A stretch of 64,000 nt of DNA from Albifimbria verrucaria (GCA_020081605.1 JAHREC010000021.1:1-64000); one strand, 5' to 3'. Positions 1 through 9,760 are shown, counted from the first letter of the stretch. Notes: generated from the letters alone by a model not told the origin. Numbers and translations: made by a program.

Positions 1-64
1 CCAGATGATAGCACTGTATTGGGTTGAGAGGAAGTCTCTTTGTTGTTTTTATGCTGAATGCGCG

Positions 65-262
65 CTACAAGTACGGTACAATAGTTGGTATGGAATCTTC
101 AAGAGCCCCTACCCAGAGGTACTCCCAATCGTGGGTCATGGCCAATGGCGGCATACCAAGGTAATCAGACCCATCCACGTGGTGAAAAACCACCGCCTGA
201 ACAGGTCCGTCGAGGTCCAGTTTATAGCTTACACGATAACTTTGATTAGTATCCTTGTTCAC
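65..262 (-). CDS. hypothetical protein fragment at window edge
   Basis: A 65-codon minus-strand frame rich in aromatic and acidic residues. It reads like coding sequence (for example HDWEYLWVGALED) but matches no family I recognise. The opposite strand is also open here, so the strand choice rests on composition only. It may be one exon of a longer gene. No function can be given. Confidence 0.22.
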   Translation of the reverse strand: MNKDTNQSYRVSYKLDLDGPVQAVVFHHVDGSDYLGMPPLAMTHDWEYLWVGALEDSIPTIVPYL

Positions 263-618
263 TTGATATCACACCCTGCCAACAGAGGCGATGACACTGT
301 TTGCTGTTGATTATCATAAGGTGCCTCACCCCTACAAGCGTTAGGGTATTTCGGCACGACTGTGAAGAACTCGCGTCAAGACATCACATAGTATCCCTTT
401 AACGGAGCAGATGAAACGTTTCTGGATCTTATTCGTTAAAGCTTGTTGTGATTGGTTAGGTACTTGGTCTAGGAGGCACATTGGACAGAAAGCACAAGGA
501 GCAAATGACATGTGTAGAGATCAGCTGATAGTGGGGCCGCCGAACTGATTGCTCACAATCCCACTGATAGAGCTGTCACTCAGCAAAGCCTTGGGGTTCT
601 GTGTTGACACAGATATTT

Positions 619-826
619 CCTTGACTTGTTCATGTTCGTCAATCGCCCATTTTCTACCTTCCATAATGCCAATCGGGTCGGAAAGTTGGCGTATTGGAAT
701 GCCTCTCTCATTTGTACTTCGCGCTGCAGCCAGTTGTCATAGGAATCAGTCATCCAATCAACAATGCGCTGACAGTCAATTCTAGGTGCCGGTTGCAATC
801 AAAGTCACGCACCGGTCACGCATGTG
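619..826 (+). repeat. direct repeat, copy 1
   Basis: This block aligns to 1829-2036 at a constant offset of 1210 bases with no net insertion or deletion. Anchors shared by both copies are TTGACTTG (621 and 1831), a shared ATAATGCCAATCG stretch, and CACGCATGTG at the right edge (817 and 2027). By eye roughly two thirds of bases match, so this is an old duplication. Copy 1 runs into the first cysteines of the Zn2Cys6 gene. Confidence 0.7.
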
Positions 827-1404
827 ATAGATGCAAGGTGCCACCAACAATCTTGTCTTAATCATTGCAATTGACTCAGCTAACTCTGATACTCGTAGGC
901 TCGCAAGATACATTGCGATGCGCAACCTGAGGATTGCTCATACTGTGAGAACCTGAACCTCGAATGCTGCATCACCGACCATCTTACCAGCCGTACCGAA
1001 CGCAGAGGCTACATTCGGCAACTGGAGCGCGAAAAATCCAGCATGCTGTCTCACATCCGTCAACTCGAAAAACTACTTGCCGATAATGGAGTCGAGGTGA
1101 AGGGCTGGAAAGACGAGGATTTGAATCAAAATCCTGCTGCCCATTCATCGTTCTTTCCTTCTCCCGTTGCAGACCGCCGGATACAATCACAGTCCAATGT
1201 GGGAGGAGGGGGGTTGGCGACACCCGATGCCACAGACCTTGCACGACATCATCACACGATCGTCCTTCTGACGCACAGACGCCGCTTGTTGGGGATCTCA
1301 GTGGCGAGGCTGAAGGCGATGACGACTCGATTATCTTAAGCAGAGACCAACTTCTGAGAGTGGCCCAGTTTCGAAAGGACATCCATCTCTGTAAAATTGG
1401 CTAG
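667..1404 (+). pseudogene. Zn2Cys6 fungal transcription factor, DNA-binding part, one frame break
   Basis: This encodes the N-terminal DNA-binding part of a fungal binuclear zinc-cluster regulator, expected to bind CGG-type promoter elements in the nucleus. Exon 1 ends in HACDRCK at 837. A canonical 61-base intron (838-898) starts GTGCCA, contains GCTAAC and ends CGTAG. Exon 2 resumes ARKIHCDAQPEDCSYCENL, completing the CX2CX6CX6CX2CX6C spacing. A linker and a short coiled coil (IRQLEKLLADNG) follow. Near 1208-1213 the frame must shift by one missing base in a G run to reach GDDDSIILSRDQLLRVAQF and a stop at 1402-1404. The usual C-terminal fungal_trans domain is absent, so this is an N-terminal fragment or a short paralogue. 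The frame is open upstream to 667, but no ATG was found. Confidence 0.62.
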
Positions 1405-1828
1405 GATAGGTACGAGGTATGCGTGTGAGTACCAAATAAGCTGCTTGCTGAAGGTGCTGGAGTGTACCTCCTGGCTACGGCTTATGAGGATGTTATGTTC
1501 ACCAAATGCATGGGCTACAAAAACAGAAAGGAGAGGTTCGGCAACCCGGTAACTAAGGCATCGGGGTCAGATAATGACAACGCGACCATTGGGATAAATC
1601 CTCGATATTGTCAAGCGTGGACGTGATAGGAAATCAGAATGCGTCAAGGCTAAGGTAGGTGTGGTGGTATTCTTGATTTCGGGACGTGTGCCGCGTCCCA
1701 CCGTGGCTTCCTGGAGTCAGACCGAGCGAGCATTAGAATAAATCCTGTTGGACACTTGCTAAACAGAATACCCTTGCAATCTGGCTGATTAGCTTGCGCT
1801 CTAGTAGAGCCAGGTCGGTTCCTGTTGA
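1405..1828. other. no recognisable gene
   Basis: Lies between the zinc-cluster gene and the second copy of the direct repeat. Only short, mutually overlapping frames are present, with no family signature on either strand. Confidence 0.5.
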
Positions 1829-2036
1829 TCTTGACTTGATTATGTTCGTGAGATCGCGCTGTTTCTCTTCTGTATAATGCCAATCGAGCCAGGAAGTTGA
1901 CGTCTCGGGCCGCCCCTGTCTTTTGTGCTTCGTGCTGGACTGATTGTCATATAACCAGCCGTCCAATTGAACATGCGTCGACAATTCGGTTCTAGGTATC
2001 AGTTGCGATTGAAAGGACAAACTGGCCACGCATGTG
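1829..2036 (+). repeat. direct repeat, copy 2
   Basis: Second copy of the 208-base unit, 1210 bases downstream of 619-826. Similarity ends at CACGCATGTG, which in copy 1 encodes the first cysteine of the zinc cluster. After that point copy 2 continues into unrelated sequence rich in GCCACCATC and CATC motifs. It therefore duplicates the 5' flank and the very start of the regulator. Confidence 0.68.
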
Positions 2037-2592
2037 GCCTGAGTACCCTCCGCCACCATCTGCCACCATCTTAAGCGCCAATTTGCTCCAGCATCATCCG
2101 CTTAGACACCGTCTGCTCAAGCGCCCATCCGCTCAGGTATCATCTGTTTCAGTATCGTCTGCCTACACAACATCCCGCTCAAGCAGGCATCACCCCACTT
2201 GGTGCCATCTGCCTCAGCAACCATCTACTTGCAAAGACCCTTGACAGCGGGGCCATCTGGCCGCAGCTGATCACGTTCCCCACCACTCCAGGGCTGCCCT
2301 CCAGGGTTTTGCAGCGGCACACTAACCTCTTTCGAATTAGTGCTACCGCCATCATTCCAGCTGTGGAATGCTGCAAGCTTGTGATTGGAAAGGGCCGTGG
2401 CCGAGAGGAAAGCCTATTAATTGTCCCGAGTTGCAGAGCTAAGCCGTAGAAGAATTGGCTAGGAGCAGATCTTCCCATGTGTGGCTATGGCCACAACATT
2501 CGCCAACTATAGCCACCCCAATCTTAGCGCATGCACAAGTTGTATCGAATCGTTCGTAACGCTACAAGTAAAGAGCCCAGTCTGACTTCGCA

Positions 2593-3030
2593 TTATGTCC
2601 CTGACACTTCCGAGCATGAGCTATCTCTTGAATTTGCAATCTGAACACCGTTAACCAAAAACAAGGCAAAGCCTCCGAAAGCGTCAAGTGCATCTTTTGA
2701 ATATGCAGGGGCATATTTGTGAACTTCTCGCAGGGTTCGCGCTATTTGTCTCGGAAGAAAAGGAGAACCTGATGATGACGTGCACAGGTACATCACTAAC
2801 GATACAAGAAGAATGCGGAAATACGGCTGCATCAGGGAAAATGCTGAATTACATGGGCTCGCTTTGTCGTTAAAGTTTCTCCCGTACTTCTGGTTGAACT
2901 CCGACAGCTGATGGCATTCGGCCAAATGACGAGATCCCTTGTCGGCCAGGGAGGCGAGGATGTTTTGACACTGGATTTCGCACACTTCTTTACTCAGGGA
3001 TCTGATATCGTCAATTCTTCTTTCTAGCAA
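2593..3030 (-). CDS. hypothetical protein
   Basis: A 145-codon uninterrupted minus-strand frame. The N-terminal half is charged and helical-looking (ERRIDDIRSLSKEVCEIQC). A hydrophobic segment (YFRILLVSLVMYLC) is followed by a mixed tail. No family is recognised. With nothing but frame length and composition in support, it may be a chance frame or a degraded exon. Confidence 0.28.
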   Translation of the reverse strand: MLERRIDDIRSLSKEVCEIQCQNILASLADKGSRHLAECHQLSEFNQKYGRNFNDKASPCNSAFSLMQPYFRILLVSLVMYLCTSSSGSPFLPRQIARTLREVHKYAPAYSKDALDAFGGFALFLVNGVQIANSRDSSCSEVSGT

Positions 3031-3213
3031 TAAAGTCTTTGTTTTACGCGGTTCAATTATGCATGACAGTCTCCCAACTTAGACATTTTAGTTCCTACGG
3101 TGGGGATCACTTCTGGAGCAACACGTAGCTTCAGTAATGGTTAAAAGTCGCAGCTACTTGCACTCGCGCAAAGGATACGAAAAACAACTTCCCTCGAAGG
3201 AGCTCGTTCAAGA

Positions 3214-3660
3214 ATGACTAGCTGCACTGTCCTTAATCATCCGCCAGCTAGTGTATGTGTGGCAGAGCAGCTCCACACGCTTGTCGTTCTAGTATCATCA
3301 TCAGATGCAGCCGTCCGTTTCGCAATGGCGGTGCTCCACAGTGTCAACAATACCACTGCAGGCCATTTGGACGGAGACGTATTTGCAATGGGGTATGCGA
3401 TAACAGATTGTCCGGAGGCTATAGTATTTGTATTTGGAAACTTGGCAATATCCTACCCAGGATTGTATACGATACGTGTGGATATTTACGAGATTACAAA
3501 TGAAGGCGCAACGCTCACTTGTCAAATCGAAACAGATACTATCTCGGTGTTCAACAGTCAAGCACTGCGGTGCGACAGTTCCTAGTCGTGCGCTTAGCGC
3601 CAATTTATATGCAGGCCAAAAATTCTACAGATCAAGTAAGCTCTTGGATCTCGTGAGCGC
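3214..3660 (+). pseudogene. possible velvet-domain fragment
   Basis: The first frame (3214-3585) contains AIVFVFGNLAISYPGLYTIR followed by VDIYEI and CQIETDTISVFNS. This pattern resembles the velvet domain core of VeA/VelB/VosA-type regulators, which has a 'FVF-DLS-R-G-FRLKF' strand pair and a later 'SDxFxVY' strand. Those proteins are nuclear NF-kB-like DNA-binding regulators of development and secondary metabolism. A second frame (from about 3560) reads PSRALSANLYAGQKFYRSS, which would continue the protein after a frame change. The N-terminal velvet motif rich in Pro and Arg is not clear. The similarity is from pattern memory only, so this is a moderate guess. Confidence 0.4.
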
Positions 3661-3759
3661 CACCGCCGGAATCTTCAAGCCAGTGGATGGACCTTTATTA
3701 CGGACAGCTATCCGGGTGTGGCAAAGGATGCATACCGACAAAGAATTATAGCATTCCAG

Positions 3760-4350
3760 AATCGGCTTCTCTCCCGGTGTTTGGCTCAGATGCACGCTCT
3801 GATGCAGGGATTTCTCTTCCAAACTCTGGGCAAGCTGCCTCCTTCCCAATTTCAAATGCTTCCCCAACAAGCTCTAGTCGATATATACTGCCTCATTCAG
3901 GCCGAAAGCCGCTCCAGGGACTATATCTCTTCAGATGCACACTCTGACGTAGGAAGAAGTCATGCATACGTCGACGAAGACCACCCTCCAGGACCCCTAT
4001 CCATCTATCGACACAGACCCCTAGCTGTCTCGCAGGTAAGCTATATTAGCTCAGTCCCGCCATCAGGTCAACGTGCCTCCTAGATGTTCGGCCCGGACGC
4101 ACGCTCTGAAATAGGTGTTTCTCCTCCAAGCTCTGGTCAGGAATCGCCTGTTCCAACTAGCCACGACCCCCTCCCCACAAAGCCCTCCAGAGCGCGATCT
4201 TACGGCTGGCCCTGCAAATACGAACTTAGATACTTCCTACATCAAGCTCTAGTCGACACCCACTTCCGCCATTGTGTCAAAACACCATCGACGAAACAGG
4301 TGGCTTATTGAAACCAGCTTCTTTATCCACCGTGCCTGCTCGAGTTACTT
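3760..4350 (+). repeat. internal imperfect repeat, upstream tail of the H3-like gene
   Basis: Two units about 310 bases apart share motifs at DNA and protein level. FGSDARSDAGISLPNSGQ (from about 3780) matches FGPDARSEIGVSPPSSGQ (from about 4086). SPTSSSRYILP (near 3865) matches LPTSSSSRHPLP (near 4240). A third weaker motif SDAHSDV lies near 3940. The encoded sequence is Ser/Pro-rich and low in lysine. It runs directly into the histone H3 core in frame 3 from the second unit onward, so it could encode an extended N-terminal tail. Confidence 0.55.
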
Positions 4351-4773
4351 CATCTACAGGTAAGAAAAAGGGCCGGTACAAATCTCGGACAGCGGCATGG
4401 CGAGAAATTTGTCGCTACCAGGAATCGATCCGAACTCTTACTTCCTAAACTACCGTTTCAGCCTCTGGCTCGTTGATCGTAATTTCTGCCCACTGCTTGC
4501 ATCATGGAACGCACTGACCCCCTTTGATAGGTCCGGGAAATCATGTATGACGTTCGACGTGATCTCCGAATTCAGTCTAGGGCTCTCCAGGCACTCCAAG
4601 AGTCAGTCAGGTCCTATGCAGTGTCATTTTTCGACGACGCCAATCGGTGTGCGGTTCATAGAGGCCGATCTACGGTTAAGTTAATAGACATCAATTTAGC
4701 TCGGCGAATAAGGGGTGACCCACTTGCCATTCAGCACGAAGCCAATTCACCGGCTACGAAACATGTCGTGTAA
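4290..4773 (+). pseudogene. divergent histone H3 variant with interrupted frame
   Basis: The histone H3 fold is clear. Exon A (frame 3, around 4340-4437) reads STGKKKGRYKSRTAAWREIC and RYQES, matching the H3 segment ending in alphaN. It continues one base out of frame as LLPKLPFQPL, up to 4467. Exon B (4531-4773) begins VREIMYDVRRDLRIQSRALQ, then ALQESVRSYAVSFFDDANRC and DINLARRIRGDP, covering alpha1 to alpha3. The alignment to H3 is collinear with no loop-1 insertion, so it is not obviously CENP-A. Many conserved positions differ, and the protein runs about 15 residues past the usual H3 end. Two problems are visible: one extra base near 4435, and a predicted 63-base intron (4468-4530) that starts GC instead of GT. 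The canonical H3 tail with Lys4 and Lys9 is not found; the upstream sequence is the Ser/Pro-rich repeat region. Confidence 0.72.
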
Positions 4774-5052
4774 ATCGCGGAACATACCCTGTACTCTGTA
4801 ACTCCAAACTGTTCAACAGATAGTAGGCACAGAGCATTGCAATTGTGCTGTTTCTCGGGTCACTACAAAGAACGTCAAAGCAAGTTGATAGCTCGAACCC
4901 ACTATTGACTCCTGTCAGATTAGGCTACGCTTACGAACAGTGGTAATCAATTCCACAATATTCCCTGATGCTATCATGATGGTTAATTAGTAACGGAGAC
5001 TAGAGATTAAACACCCTTGGTCAAGCCCCCATAACTCAAGCCCACACAGACC
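4774..5052. other. intergenic, upstream of MFS fragment
   Basis: AT-rich spacer between the H3-like gene and the MFS fragment. No gene or repeat signature was recognised. Confidence 0.5.
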
Positions 5053-5445
5053 ATGGAGGAACCACGAGAAACACAAAGCCCTCAAGAGGGCGTGGTCGAT
5101 AGTACCGACACAAACGATTACTCAGTATTCACGAGCCCGATGGGATCTTATGTAACCCACCTCTTGGGGTTTATCATGACCCTCTCGACTTTAACAGCAA
5201 CCATTTATCGCCCTCTCATTCCTTTACTCAGCCGGGAGTTTGCTGTATCAATCCAAGCCATCAATCTGACAATAACGGTTTACGCCGTATGCCAAGGCCT
5301 AAGCTCACCTGTTTTCGCGTCGCTAGCCGACTATTTTGGGCGACGTCCCTACTACCCCAATGGTCTCGCGTATCAGGTCGTGATTCCCAAGCACAGCCTA
5401 CTATATGATCTGTGCCACCCAACATTCCATCGGAGATTACTATAG
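5053..5445 (+). pseudogene. MFS transporter, N-terminal fragment
   Basis: Starts at an ATG and reads like the N-terminus of a fungal major facilitator (drug:H+ antiporter type). A soluble acidic leader is followed by helix 1 (VTHLLGFIMTLSTLTATIYR) and helix 2 (INLTITVYAVCQGLSSPVFA). The conserved loop 2-3 motif is LADYFGRRP. Homology stops immediately after that motif, and the frame ends about 35 unrelated codons later. A complete transporter has around 500 residues and 12 to 14 helices, so this is a truncated, non-functional remnant. The break coincides with an 11-base inverted repeat (5367-5377 and 5470-5480). Confidence 0.72.
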
Positions 5446-5480
5446 TGCAAGTTCCATCTAAAATCAGGTCCTGATACGCG
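5367..5480. repeat. 11-bp inverted repeat bracketing about 114 bp at the MFS break
   Basis: CGCGTATCAGG at 5367-5377 and its exact reverse complement CCTGATACGCG at 5470-5480 enclose about 92 bases. A third partial copy (CGCGTATC) lies at 5543-5550. The position right at the end of MFS homology suggests a small insertion such as a MITE remnant, but target-site duplications could not be recognised. Confidence 0.4.
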
Positions 5481-5678
5481 GTCCTAACGCGAATCATTAA
5501 TACTTGACGCGATCCTACCCTTGTCACATCCCCCTTATTGTCCGCGTATCAAGACCTAATCCTACGATCCAACCCACATATTATCATGAGAGTAAAGCAA
5601 GCCCCAAAACCTCACCATTCAATCTAGTGCATTCTCGCGAGAATAATCCAATAGCAAGATATAATTCATTTGTAACCC

Positions 5679-5835
5679 TACATTATAGCTAATATGGATT
5701 ATCGTAGTGCCAAGGACTATCGATGTGCTAAGGAGGTCTTACGGGCCGTATCGCTCAAGGTGCTGGATGGCCATTATCTCGTCTGCTGCCATCCTGATTG
5801 TCGCTTCGCTCTCTCCCCAAGGGGCCCAGGTAACA
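5679..5835 (+). repeat. dispersed repeat, copy A
   Basis: Aligns in reverse orientation to 51852-51995. Shared stretches include GCCGTATCGCTCAAGGTG, GTCTGCTGCCATCC and TTGTCGCTTCGCTCTCTC. Both copies, read in this orientation, encode the pattern PYRSR then SAA then IVASLS. Copy A also holds an imperfect 18-base tandem duplication near 5698-5733 (TATCGTAGTGCCAAGGA, then TATCGATGTGCTAAGGA) that is single in copy B. The family is unknown. Confidence 0.66.
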
Positions 5836-6180
5836 GAGCATCTAAGCAAACGACATTCTCTGCCTTCACAAAGGCGCTACAATATCACCAATACGCTCCG
5901 AATCATCCACAAGACAGGCGTACTTATGCTTGCCGATCCAAAGACAGCATGCGCACGCCCAGATTATACCCCGGCCGATGCAGACCTGCAAACTATCACT
6001 GGCTTCCACCGTAAAGAGTACGGCGTCCGAACAAAGAATAAGTAAGCTGGAGTTAGGCATATAAGGAGGGAGCATGCCGACTCGCCTATCTTCATCCGCG
6101 GACGTATTCAAGCTATGCTGATACCTGTACGAACATAATCATGAGCTAAGAATCCAACTGACTCGTAATATTGGATTGTT

Positions 6181-6414
6181 GTCGACACCAGCGTATCTAG
6201 CGCCGAATGCGTACACGTATCAACACCACATTTAGAGGAGGTTTTAAAGCGAGAGAAGCAGCGCCATGCGATTGCTGCGAATAAGCTGATGGAGCACTGC
6301 ACAAATCCCACCCTCCTACATCGAGATGCGGCCATGGTTTAAGAGGATAGGTTGAAAGCGGACATATACTGGCACTGGCCGATATCTGCTGTAAATGCTT
6401 ACTATATCCCTTGA
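6181..6414 (+). pseudogene. unknown coding relic with one in-frame stop
   Basis: One frame reads convincingly as protein: LEEVLKREKQRHAIAANKLM, then TNPTLLHRDAAMV, then a TAA at 6340-6342. It goes on as EDRLKADIYWHWPISAV and ends at a stop at 6412-6414. The continuity on both sides of the single nonsense codon argues for a former C-terminal exon. I do not recognise the family. The helical, lysine- and arginine-rich first half and the tryptophan-rich end give no function. Confidence 0.4.
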
Positions 6415-6770
6415 CGTCGGTAAGCTACAGACTAAGTAGCAAACCGAGGAATTGACCAATTAGAACTGTACAAAACTAGATACATTAGAGGTCTAGTATA
6501 GCGGCCGACTATAGATGTACCAGAGTTGGATATCGCTACATAAAGCTACATTCTAACAGGCAGATCAACATCGGTTCATGAAGTTGTTCAATCTACTTAG
6601 TCTGTAGCTTACGGATCTCAAGGGGATAAGGGGACCTGAGTGGCCACGGGTCGAAAAATACCTTAATCAATCAATCAATCATATCATCTATATACAATCT
6701 TATTATGCGGCGAAAATTTCTTCTTATTACGATCATATTATCTTCTCCTTTCAACTACCTTCGAACTCTC
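6415..6770. other. intergenic, no gene seen
   Basis: AT-rich stretch with scattered TAGCTACA-like motifs. It holds only short frames and lies downstream of the minus-strand GT32 gene. Confidence 0.5.
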
Positions 6771-8047
6771 TCAAGCGTTTTTGAATAGTTTTAAATTACC
6801 AGGTAAGTCGCCCCTCGAAAGCCAACAGCGGCAAAACCATCTCAATGTATAATTCAATAGCAAAAGGCCTGTTACAAGTGGCACAGTTCCAAGTGCGAAC
6901 CATACCCATGGCCTCTCTCCAATCCACATGAGAATCTTAGCGTCTGGGCTATGCCAGGACGCGCTCTCTAAATCTGTGATAAATGGCGCCAGTTCTGTTT
7001 GGTTGACTACCTGAATCATCGCAGTGTCTTTAGGCCCATGGTGTAGGAGAAAATCAAGGGCGGCTAAGGTAATGAAGAGCGGACCGGCGGATAACATGAT
7101 AGTACAGTAAGGCTGTAGATGACTCCAGAACGATGTCATGTGGAAGTATCTGGGTAGAAGTCGAATTGCATTGGCAAATGCAGGATGCCTCGCTGAGGAG
7201 ACCATCATGTCGTTAGTAACACCAGTGGGTAGAGTGGACTTGAAAATGGCAGTAGCTGCCCAAGACCCAGATAAGGTGTCCAACGGCAATGGCTTATGGC
7301 AGACCGTGTCCATGTCCAGATACAGCCCCCATAATGATACAAGACGAAGTAACGGATGGCGTCTGCGCGTTGGATTGGAAATGCGTAGTCGTCCCATGTG
7401 CTGACAAACCAAGGGTATTCGCGCATAAGAAAATTGCGGGCACTTTCATCAGTCCATAACTTGAAATAAGTTAGCATCAATAATGATCCAAGCCGCAAAA
7501 CTGAGTAGTTGATCATATAAGTATGGATACGGACCATGTATTCGAAGTGAGAATAAGTGTCTATGCAACTTCTTTGTGAGACTATCCATTTCTCTGGGAT
7601 ATTCTCATCAGCACATGTCTGATGCAGGATCCATGGTATCGTGTGACCTGGCTTCATTGCTTCCACCTTGTCTTTATCGGTAAGCGTCACGCTCGCAGTG
7701 AAGTATTCGTGGTTTCTCCGCAAAAGTGTAATCAATGGCCCAAATTCAGTTATCAATATGAATATTATGAGCACATCCACGATTAGTAGGTGAATGGTTC
7801 TGGGCACGTCTGGCCTCATTTGTGTCGTGCCCATTTTATACTTGACAAGTTGCTGCTCCTCATCATGTGCTATATTGTGGGATTCGTTGCGGTGGCCAGT
7901 GAGCCAGCGAAAGTGGAAGAACCGCATGACACAGTTTTCCTTTGACACAATTTTCTTGGGTGTGATATCGAGCTGGATGTTTTCCCAGAACAAACAGTTA
8001 TTAGGCTTCGAATCCATCTTATTACGTGAATGCACACGGCGAGCCAT
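6771..8047 (-). CDS. GT32 glycosyltransferase (Och1/IPC mannosyltransferase-like), one frame break
   Basis: A Golgi type II membrane sugar transferase of family GT32, the group containing Och1 and the Sur1/Csg1 inositol-phosphoceramide mannosyltransferases. From the ATG at 8047 there is a cytosolic leader, a membrane anchor (LLIVDVLIIFILI), then the GT32 start IPWILHQTCADENIPEKW. Next come LWTDESARNFLMREYPWF and IQRADAIRYFVLYHYGG. The catalytic DXD motif YLDMDT lies just past a frame change at a five-C run (+ strand 7326-7330); one more base there restores GGLYLDMDT. A 75-base in-frame intron (7460-7534) separates the two N-terminal blocks, with a branch-like GCTAAC and a TTCAAG acceptor but an odd GTCCGT donor. 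The C-terminus has a second hydrophobic segment (FALGTVPLVTGLLLLNYTL). Apart from the single-base gap the gene looks complete. Confidence 0.8.
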
Positions 8048-8445
8048 GTTTGTTTGCGGATGAACTAATCCAGTGCGACGTAATGCGCCAACGCGTAAGT
8101 CTCAAACCTAACTATAGGTACCCCTTCCCATCCGTAAAAAAAAAAGCCAAATCTGAAAACTTCTCATCCTCTCTAGTTTAGTCTATCACGCGTTCCTACT
8201 TGAATTCCTCGACTGCTCTGCTGATGGTGGTTTGGGGGATCAGACCACTGTATGCCTGCCGCATGTTACCGCGACTGTCTGAACGAATAAGCGGGTTAAG
8301 CATTTTGGATACTTCACTTAGGTTACATCTCCACCTGGAACTGTCCGACTGTGCTCTCCTGCAGCGCTCGCCTTCGATCAGTGCATTTTCCGCCGCTTCT
8401 TCGGCTCCGGCTGGGCAAAGTCCCCTTGAAGTCGCTTGTTTCCGG

Positions 8446-8481
8446 TTTTAATTGGATCAGATGCATGTCCATTATGTAGAT
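8446..8481. repeat. short dispersed sequence also present near 57251
   Basis: TTTTAATTGGATCAGATGCA continuing TGTCCATT here matches about 25 of 28 bases with a stretch at 57254-57281. Its origin is unknown; the similarity does not extend clearly on either side. Confidence 0.35.
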
Positions 8482-8644
8482 GTGCCCCTCGCACATTCTA
8501 TAAGATGAAACGCATAGCGGTTTCCAATCTTTTATACCCTTATCAACAACTCCCGAAAAGACGAACTTAGGTTCATATCAAGCCATCCTTATCTAAAAAC
8601 CACCAGCTTCGTTCTTGCTACTTTTACAGGCCTGTGCAAGCAAA

Positions 8645-9760
8645 ATGCCAACTCGAGTAGCAGTATCAGAATCCCTTCATTCAATAACAAGCAGAAACCT
8701 CAAATCTTCTGCTTTAGACGACTTATCATGCCAGGGGTTCCCGAGCAACAAACAGCTCCAAACCCTTGTGTTGAGGTGTTCCAGAAAGCGGCTGCGCGTG
8801 GCGGTAGGCAGCTACATGCCTTCGATGAGCAGACGATGTCCCGCCACTGTACACTCATTCCGATCATCAGTGTCTTCAGCTGCAGACAAGGGTGTCCTCG
8901 GGACTTCGCAGGCTCTGGAAACTAACCTTTGGGCTCCAGAAAAGACCCTTGATGATTTGAACGATGAGGATAGAGAAAGCGGTTACAACACTGGTGATGA
9001 TGATGAAAGCGATGATGAGGATGAAAGTAGCCGTCCTTGGATAGAAAGAAAACCCAATGCACGCTGTTTAGGGCCTGGTCAACACTGGGCTTCCGCACGA
9101 ATGACCCGCATCCTACACCGCATGAGTCTCGAAGGATGCCAGAAAGGAACAACTACCAGTAGTTGGAGACATCTCTCAATCGCAATCAGACGGCGTGACT
9201 TTTATACCGGCACGACAGCCCATGTTGCTCTGACAAGAGCAACAGATGGAACTACGGCAGCGACAGCGATAGCGAAACGGATCAGGATAGCATCTGGGAT
9301 GCTCAAGTGTGCCACGCATCCTTGACTGTGGGCTATAAATACGGCAGGCTCATCACAGAAGGATGCCTTGAGACGAATGAACGACGTGTCAGCTTCCGAT
9401 TCATCAGTGAGGAGTGGCATCGTCTCTTTGGGTTCCCATCCGAGTCAACGGGTTTGGAGAAGATCTCATGCCAGGACGTAAATGGAAAACACCATCTCTG
9501 CATTGCGAGGCGATGAAGAACCTATAGTTGAGACGATGGAGGACCCTTCGGCGAATCAACATCGACCAGGAGCTGTGTCGTCTGTACGGAGACCATGCCC
9601 AGTGTCACGGCAAACAATGGGAAGCGGTCGACGCGATCATGATGAACAAAAGCCCTGTCCTCGTGGTCATGGAAATGGGGGTTGAAAAGAGCCTCTGTTT
9701 TATGCTGCCCGTGGCCAGCTGCCCTACTGTACCAAGTGCCGCTTGTAATGTTAAATTCCA
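8645..9760 (+). pseudogene. RecQ/telomere-linked (TLH-type) DNA helicase relic
   Basis: Remnant of a large fungal RecQ-family helicase of the telomere-linked type. The N-terminal accessory region shows WRHLSIAIRRRDF. A frame change at a T run (9200-9203) then gives NYGSDSDSETDQDSIWDAQV, CHASLTVGYKYGRLITEG and EEWHRLFGF. These correspond to the accessory block preceding the helicase in such proteins. A third frame (from 9528) holds the motif 0/I region LYGDHAQCHGKQWEAVDAI then SPVLVVMEMGVEKS. The Walker A glycines expected in GTGAGKS are replaced by Glu (codons 9672-9674 and 9684-9686), so ATP binding would be lost even with the frames repaired. All sequence after motif I is missing. Genes of this type usually sit at chromosome ends. 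Confidence 0.7.

Noticed and set aside
4290..4773. Centromeric CENP-A assignment for the H3-like gene
   Set aside because: No loop-1 insertion is present and the core aligns without gaps to ordinary H3; a plain divergent H3 is the safer call.
9522..9700. Minus-strand frame across the helicase relic
   Set aside because: It is antisense to the clear helicase motif I reading and is a shadow there; only its upstream part might be real.
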